In this document: positions 19,469-22,557 of the stretch, in pieces
Layout of the letters: the number at the start of each line of letters is the position of its first letter
Position numbering within the stretch: position 1 is the first letter of the stretch
Assembly (NCBI GenBank): GCA_964394845.1
Contig: CAYMZB010000019.1
Coordinates: 1 to 22,557 of the forward strand
Length of the DNA: 22,557 nt
Direction of reading: 5' to 3'
Source: CAYMZB01 sp964394845
Lineage (GTDB): Bacteria > Patescibacteriota > Microgenomatia > Daviesbacterales > UBA10151
The notes under the pieces: generated by a model
Told to the model about the DNA's origin: nothing
Databases searched by the model: none
What the model saw: only the letters and a program-made list of their open reading frames with translations
Program-made: the position numbers and the translations under genes

Positions 19469-19499
19469 TTGACACATCTTTATTTGATATGCTAGGCTC
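19469..19499 (+). promoter_or_regulatory. Promoter of the small membrane protein and DUF5679 genes
   Basis: A perfect TTGACA (19469-19474) is followed after 18 nt by TAGGCT with an upstream TGC, or after 13 nt by TATGCT (19488-19493). The -35 is clear; the -10 choice is not. The -10 region runs into the palindrome at 19494-19522. Confidence 0.4.
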
Positions 19500-19522
19500 A
19501 GATAGGTTCAATATCTGAGCCT
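19494..19522 (+). promoter_or_regulatory. Perfect 11-bp palindrome at promoter/5' leader
   Basis: AGGCTCAGATA (19494-19504) and TATCTGAGCCT (19512-19522) are exact inverted repeats around the 7-nt loop GGTTCAA. There is no T run, so it is not a terminator. It could be a DNA operator for a dimeric repressor or a stable RNA hairpin in the leader, 25 nt before the ATG at 19548. Confidence 0.5.
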
Positions 19523-19547
19523 GCGAAAACTTTTGCGCTTAACAAGT

Positions 19548-19820
19548 ATGGCAATACTCGAGTCTAGAAAACAATCAGATTTAGAAAAACGGCTCAAAAT
19601 CCTCCGTCAACAAGTACACGGCAAAAAGTCTGAGGGACTGGGAAAAACCACTTTATTTCCTAGGTCTTCGGAGTCATTACAATCAGATATCACATATCTT
19701 CATCAGGATTTATTAAAAATTCTGACTTTTTCATCTGTTGCAATAGCTATCCAGATCATCTTGTTTTTTCTTTTAAAAAATCATATTTTGAATTTTAGTT
19801 TTTTTTCAGGAGGGAGGTGA
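19548..19820 (+). CDS. Small single-pass membrane protein of unknown function
   Basis: A 90-residue protein from ATG 19548; a TTG five codons earlier is possible but less likely. A basic, coiled-coil-like N-terminus (MAILESRKQSDLEKRLKILR) is followed by a linker and one membrane segment near the C-terminus (about 59-81, ILTFSSVAIAIQIILFFLL), so the N-terminus is probably cytoplasmic. No family is recognised. Its last codons contain the Shine-Dalgarno of the DUF5679 gene that follows nine bases later, so the two are co-expressed. Confidence 0.65.
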   Translation: MAILESRKQSDLEKRLKILRQQVHGKKSEGLGKTTLFPRSSESLQSDITYLHQDLLKILTFSSVAIAIQIILFFLLKNHILNFSFFSGGR

Positions 19821-19829
19821 ATAAAGATT

Positions 19830-19967
19830 ATGCAAATGTATTGTGTTAAATGTCGAACAAAAAGAGACGCAGAAAATGTACAAGAAGTAACTATGAAAAA
19901 TGGTAAAAAAGCCAGCAAAGGAACTTGTCCAGTCTGCAGCACCTCTATGTTTAGAATTGGCGGGTAA
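19830..19967 (+). CDS. DUF5679 zinc-ribbon miniprotein
   Basis: A 45-residue protein: MQMYCVKCRTKRDAENVQEV, then TMKNGKKASKGTCPVCSTSM and FRIGG. Two CxxC pairs (C5, C8 and C33, C36) form a zinc-ribbon or treble-clef site. The YCVKCRxKR...TMKNGxxAxxGxCPVCxTxMFRIG pattern matches DUF5679, a family of tiny proteins frequent in candidate-phyla bacteria and in archaea; the function is unknown. AGGGAGGTGA lies 9 nt upstream of the first ATG; a second in-frame ATG two codons later is possible. It is closed by a strong terminator. Confidence 0.88.
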   Translation: MQMYCVKCRTKRDAENVQEVTMKNGKKASKGTCPVCSTSMFRIGG

Positions 19968-19989
19968 TTTAATCAGCGATTAGATTAAG

Positions 19990-20019
19990 GAAAAAGCCCC
20001 GAAAGTTCGGGGCTTTTTC
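19990..20019. terminator. Strong bidirectional intrinsic terminator
   Basis: AAAAAGCCCCGAA (19991-20003) pairs perfectly with TTCGGGGCTTTTT (20006-20018) around a two-base loop. It ends in T runs on both strands, so it serves the DUF5679 operon (plus) and rnpB (minus). Confidence 0.93.
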
Positions 20020-20070
20020 ACCTCTTAAAGCCCAAATTAAATATACAACGGTAGGAATAGAAGATAAAAT

Positions 20071-20395
20071 GCCTAGGAAGCTAGTAAGCCAGATTCTGTT
20101 TTAGATGATCATTTATCTAATGCTCCTGATTTCAACAAATGAGCAAGCAGCTCTGTTGGTTCTAGGATTGCAGCGGGGAGGATTGCCTCGTCCTTTGCTC
20201 TTTCGAGCTTCAGACGACCATCCGTAGCTTTAGCGTAGGATGGCGTTTCACCCGAGCATGACCCCGGTTCGTCACTGTTGCTCTAACTGGATCTTGCGAC
20301 CGCCCGATTACTCGGACCACCCTGCTTTGTGCTGTCTGGACTTTCCTGACCACTTCGTACAAGACTCCGCGGCCCGATCATCCTTCCTCCTAGGC
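20071..20395 (-). ncRNA. rnpB: RNase P RNA
   Basis: This is the catalytic RNA that removes tRNA 5' leaders. The minus-strand RNA starts GCCTAGGA and ends TCCTAGGC, an 8-bp P1 helix (20395-20388/20078-20071). Conserved core words are present: CAGGAAAGTCCAGACAGCAC (consensus GAGGAAAGTCCGGAC), GCAGGGTGG, a late GGGTGAAACGCC, and the 3' end ACAGAATCTGGCTTACTAGC (consensus ACAGAACCCGGCTTAT). The length of about 325 nt fits a compact bacterial type A RNA. A promoter ending 7 nt upstream agrees with the 5' end. Confidence 0.95.
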
Positions 20396-20401
20396 AAACA
20401 T

Positions 20402-20430
20402 ATTATACAACTAAATTCTTTCTCCTTCAA
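20402..20430 (-). promoter_or_regulatory. Promoter of rnpB, inside the 3' end of the permease gene
   Basis: Minus strand: TTGAAG (20430-20425), a 17-nt spacer and TATAAT (20407-20402). The predicted start at about 20395 is exactly the first base of P1. The -35 lies within the last codons of the AI-2E family gene. Confidence 0.65.
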
Positions 20431-21379
20431 TTATCTCTGTTGCTATAATTTGTATAACCACAGCAATAGGCACTGCCAGAAGCGCTCCTACAACTCCCAG
20501 CAATCTTCCGCCAATAGCAATTGCCAAAATAACCACCAGAGGATTTAAGCCTACTGCTCTGCGCATCACCTGAGGCACAATCAGATTATTCTCCAGTTGC
20601 TGAATCACAAAATACATCGCACCTACACCTAAGCCTAAGACAGGAGAAATTGTCAGCGCGATCAAAATTGAAGGTATGGCTGAAATAATCGGCCCAATCA
20701 TCGGCACTACTTCCAAAACCCCTGCCACCACTGCCAAAGGCAAAGCGTATGGAATTCCTAAAATAAGTAATCCTATATATGTTAGCAACCCTATCACTAA
20801 ACTTAAGAAAAGCTGGCCTCTAAACCAACTGCCTAATTTTTCTTCTATCTGCACTATTAATTTCTTAACTCTTTCTGTTCTTGATACAAAAAGAGCAGCA
20901 AACCTATTTTCCAAATTTTCCCGTTCCAACATCAGATAAAATGTCAAAACTAAAAGAAAAATTATGGTCAAAACATTATCAAATATAGACAAGGTTATCG
21001 AAAAAGCGTTTCTGGATAAAGCGCTCAGCTGTGACTGCAGGACTGATTTGTCAATTGCTGCCATTTCCAAAAGCGAATCAAGATACGGAGGCAGGGTTAA
21101 AAAAAGTTTTCTGGTCTCTTCCAAAAGCGGAGGCACTACCAGCGCCACTAAACTTGAAACAATAGCTATTATAATAAGGTATGTTATCGCAATGCTGATT
21201 GATTTGGGAATCTTAAATTGAGTCAAGAATCTCACCAATGGTGAAAGTGCGGACATGAAAATTACCGCCACAAATAAAATCAGCAGCAGATCCCGAATCA
21301 GATAAATTAGCCAGAGACTAAGTATAAATACGGTAATAAAAATAATTGTCCGATGAGAAATGTCAATTTTCCGTAACAT
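20411..21379 (-). CDS. AI-2E family membrane permease
   Basis: A 322-residue multi-pass membrane protein of the AI-2E/PerM family; members export small molecules or act as sodium/proton antiporters, and the substrate here is unknown. Hydrophobic segments lie near the N-terminus (TIIFITVFILSLWLIYLI and LLLILFVAVIFM), then ISIAITYLIIIAIVSSLVAL. An outward loop of about 70 residues follows, and the C-terminal set contains the family signature PYALPLAVVAGVLEVVPMIG then IGPIISAIPSI. The ATG at 21379 is preferred over 21400 because AAAGG lies 6 nt upstream and it reduces the overlap with miaA to 17 nt. It is translated from the miaA message. Confidence 0.88.
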   Translation of the reverse strand: MLRKIDISHRTIIFITVFILSLWLIYLIRDLLLILFVAVIFMSALSPLVRFLTQFKIPKSISIAITYLIIIAIVSSLVALVVPPLLEETRKLFLTLPPYLDSLLEMAAIDKSVLQSQLSALSRNAFSITLSIFDNVLTIIFLLVLTFYLMLERENLENRFAALFVSRTERVKKLIVQIEEKLGSWFRGQLFLSLVIGLLTYIGLLILGIPYALPLAVVAGVLEVVPMIGPIISAIPSILIALTISPVLGLGVGAMYFVIQQLENNLIVPQVMRRAVGLNPLVVILAIAIGGRLLGVVGALLAVPIAVVIQIIATEIIEGERI

Positions 21380-22388
21380 AGTTGCCTTTAGATGCATCAT
21401 ACCATGAACACACTAATTTTTCTATTTTATCCATATAATTTATTTCTGTTATATCAAACCAAAAAATATACCCTGAAGGGTTCTTAAACCAGGTTATCTG
21501 ACGCTTTGCGTATTGCCTGACTTTGCTCTGCATCTTTTTTAAGCATTGATCCAGGGAGATTATTTTGTCTAAATATTCAACTATAACAGCATACTCAAGT
21601 CCTAATTCTTTAATTCTTTTTTTAGTAATACCACTTTTAATAAGGTTTCTTACTTCCTCAATTATTCCCTCTTCTAACCATTCTCTAGCTCTTTTATTTA
21701 TTTTTTGATTAAGAATTTTTCTTGGCGCAGTTAATCCAATTTTCAATATGTCTTCCTGATCATCCGACGCCGAAGGCTTAGGACGAGAAGGATCTTCCAC
21801 GCCCGTGGAAAATCTTTCGCCTTTTGTATTCACGATAATAATCTCTACTGCCCTGATAAGTCTTCTTGTATTCTGTCTATCTGAAGGATTCAACCCTTCC
21901 CATTTTTCGGGAGATAGCTTTTGAAGTTTTTTTTGCAGCTGCTCTAAAGATAATTTCTCTAGTTGTCTCCTTAACTTTTTATCCACCGGAATGGCCAGAC
22001 TGGGCAAACCTTCAAGCAAGGCTTTCAGGTATAAACCGCTACCCCCTACTATAATAGGGAGCTTTCCCTTCTTTAAAATTTCATCTACTATTCTTTTTGC
22101 ATCTTTAACGAAATCTGCCACTGTGTACTGTTTTTTTAGATCTACAACATCATACATCCAGATCTTCACTTCATTAATTTGCCACCATCCATTGTATTTC
22201 TTAATTTTCAATTTTAAATTTTCAATTGTCAATTTATCAGGCAGTTTTCCAGTCCCAATATCTAAACCCTTATAAACTTGCCTTGAATCTGCTGAAATAA
22301 GTTCACCCTGAAATTTGTGAGCAAGTTGAAGGGCTAAATCTGTTTTACCTGTTGCAGTAGGACCGAGAATAACTAATATTTTTCTCAT
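21363..22388 (-). CDS. miaA: tRNA dimethylallyltransferase
   Basis: MiaA adds a dimethylallyl group to A37 of tRNAs reading UNN codons. The 341 residues begin with the P-loop GPTATGKT (9-16), then SADSRQVYKGLDIGTGKLP (33-51), IIVGGSGLYLKALLEG, and QNTRRLIRAVEI near 173-184. The C-terminus has RQYAKRQITWFKNPSGYIFW, which holds the family's tRNA-binding RQxTWxR-type motif with Lys for Arg. Between the RAVEI helix and the ILKIGL strand lies an unusual segment, STGVEDPSRPKPSASDDQED, coded by a palindromic GC-rich repeat (21755-21812); it looks like an in-frame insertion. An AAGG lies 9 nt before the ATG. Confidence 0.94.
   Translation of the reverse strand: MRKILVILGPTATGKTDLALQLAHKFQGELISADSRQVYKGLDIGTGKLPDKLTIENLKLKIKKYNGWWQINEVKIWMYDVVDLKKQYTVADFVKDAKRIVDEILKKGKLPIIVGGSGLYLKALLEGLPSLAIPVDKKLRRQLEKLSLEQLQKKLQKLSPEKWEGLNPSDRQNTRRLIRAVEIIIVNTKGERFSTGVEDPSRPKPSASDDQEDILKIGLTAPRKILNQKINKRAREWLEEGIIEEVRNLIKSGITKKRIKELGLEYAVIVEYLDKIISLDQCLKKMQSKVRQYAKRQITWFKNPSGYIFWFDITEINYMDKIEKLVCSWYDASKGNYVTEN
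21755..21812. repeat. Palindromic repeat inserted in frame in miaA
   Basis: It contains TTCCACG CC CGTGGAA (21795-21810) and, on the plus strand, GACGCCGAAGGCTTAGGACG, distinctly GC-richer than the surrounding gene. Sequences of this kind ('CCTAAGCCTTCGGCG') recur in candidate-phyla genomes both between and within genes. Here it adds about 15 residues to a surface loop. Confidence 0.55.
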
Positions 22389-22437
22389 TATCTGAACCTT
22401 GCCATATTTATATGTAATCGATTATATTACTATTTAT

Positions 22438-22443
22438 TATGAT
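22438..22443 (+). promoter_or_regulatory. -10 box of the gene starting at 22450
   Basis: TATGAT ends 6 nt before the ATG, so the predicted transcription start coincides with the start codon. The -35 is weak. Confidence 0.4.
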
Positions 22444-22449
22444 TACAAA

Positions 22450-22557
22450 ATGAAAAATAATAACAATAGATTGGAAGATATATGGAATAAAGTTCCTGTT
22501 GATTATTATCAAAAGGGGACGAAAATAAATCTTCTGCAAAAAATTTGGCATTATTTA
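22450..22557 (+). CDS. N-terminus of a probable SAM-dependent methyltransferase, cut by window edge
   Basis: Thirty-six codons are open to the window end: MKNNNNRLEDIWNKVPVDYY then QKGTKINLLQKIWHYL. The 'IWxKVPxDYYxxGxKxNxxQKIWH' opening is one I associate with class I methyltransferases (type 11 like) before their glycine-rich SAM site, but that site lies outside the window, so the call is tentative. It is divergent from miaA, with 61 nt between the two starts. Confidence 0.5.
   Translation, partial: MKNNNNRLEDIWNKVPVDYYQKGTKINLLQKIWHYL

Noticed and set aside
20071..20395. tmRNA or coding sequence
   Set aside because: The RNase P core words and the closing P1 helix are clear. There is no tRNA-Ala-like end or tag reading frame, and frames across it have no initiation signals.
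1..22557. CRISPR arrays, integrases, transposases, prophage genes or secretion-effector clusters
   Set aside because: I looked for regularly spaced direct repeats and for recognisable integrase or transposase motifs and found none.

Overview
The window is an AT-rich bacterial chromosome segment packed with small, tightly spaced genes. Gene content points to a Candidate Phyla Radiation (Patescibacteria) organism, most likely of the Microgenomates type. The evidence is an archaeal-type AspRS without the bacterial insertion domain, DUF4446, DUF3048/YerB and DUF5679 proteins, a SecD/SecF pair separated by two small unknown genes, LPxTG-type surface proteins, and short palindromic repeats inserted in frame into housekeeping genes. 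The lineage is inferred from recall of such gene sets, not from a search.

Layout. 1-1250: the 5' end of folE2 (minus), a possible small ORF, a GC-rich structured stretch and tRNA-Gln(CUG). 1297-5126: a matrixin-like metalloprotease with a coiled-coil insert, a small LPRTG cell-wall protein, gltX, and a membrane-anchored protein of unknown function. 5099-7347: aspS-dacA operon (minus). 7381-10200: two plus-strand operons under matching branched-chain amino acid attenuators. The first carries ilvB and a 101-codon unknown gene; the second carries two unknown small genes. 10300-10752: a dispersed palindromic repeat and two small minus-strand ORFs downstream of recJ. 10758-13714: recJ and cca, divergent. 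13711-19375: a seven-gene minus-strand operon (DUF4446, DUF3048, wHTH-nucleotidyltransferase protein, secD, two unknowns, secF). 19548-20018: a small membrane protein and a DUF5679 zinc-ribbon gene with a strong terminator. 20071-22388: rnpB (RNase P RNA), an AI-2E family permease and miaA (all minus). 22450-end: the start of a plus-strand gene resembling a methyltransferase.

The most interesting signal lies at 7381-9739. Two separate transcription units begin with consensus promoters followed almost at once by short leader peptides full of Ile/Leu/Val codons. Both peptides end in Arg-Ser-Phe-stop. That end codes for the 5' arm of a hairpin that competes with an intrinsic terminator, and the 3' arm of the terminator is also the Shine-Dalgarno of the next gene. 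One copy controls acetolactate synthase, as expected. The other controls two small proteins of unknown function, which ties them by regulation to branched-chain amino acid supply.

A second window-wide pattern is that genes at the start of transcription units have a -10 box only 6-13 nt before the start codon and no Shine-Dalgarno. Several genes inside operons do have AGGAGG. This suggests widespread leaderless or near-leaderless mRNAs.
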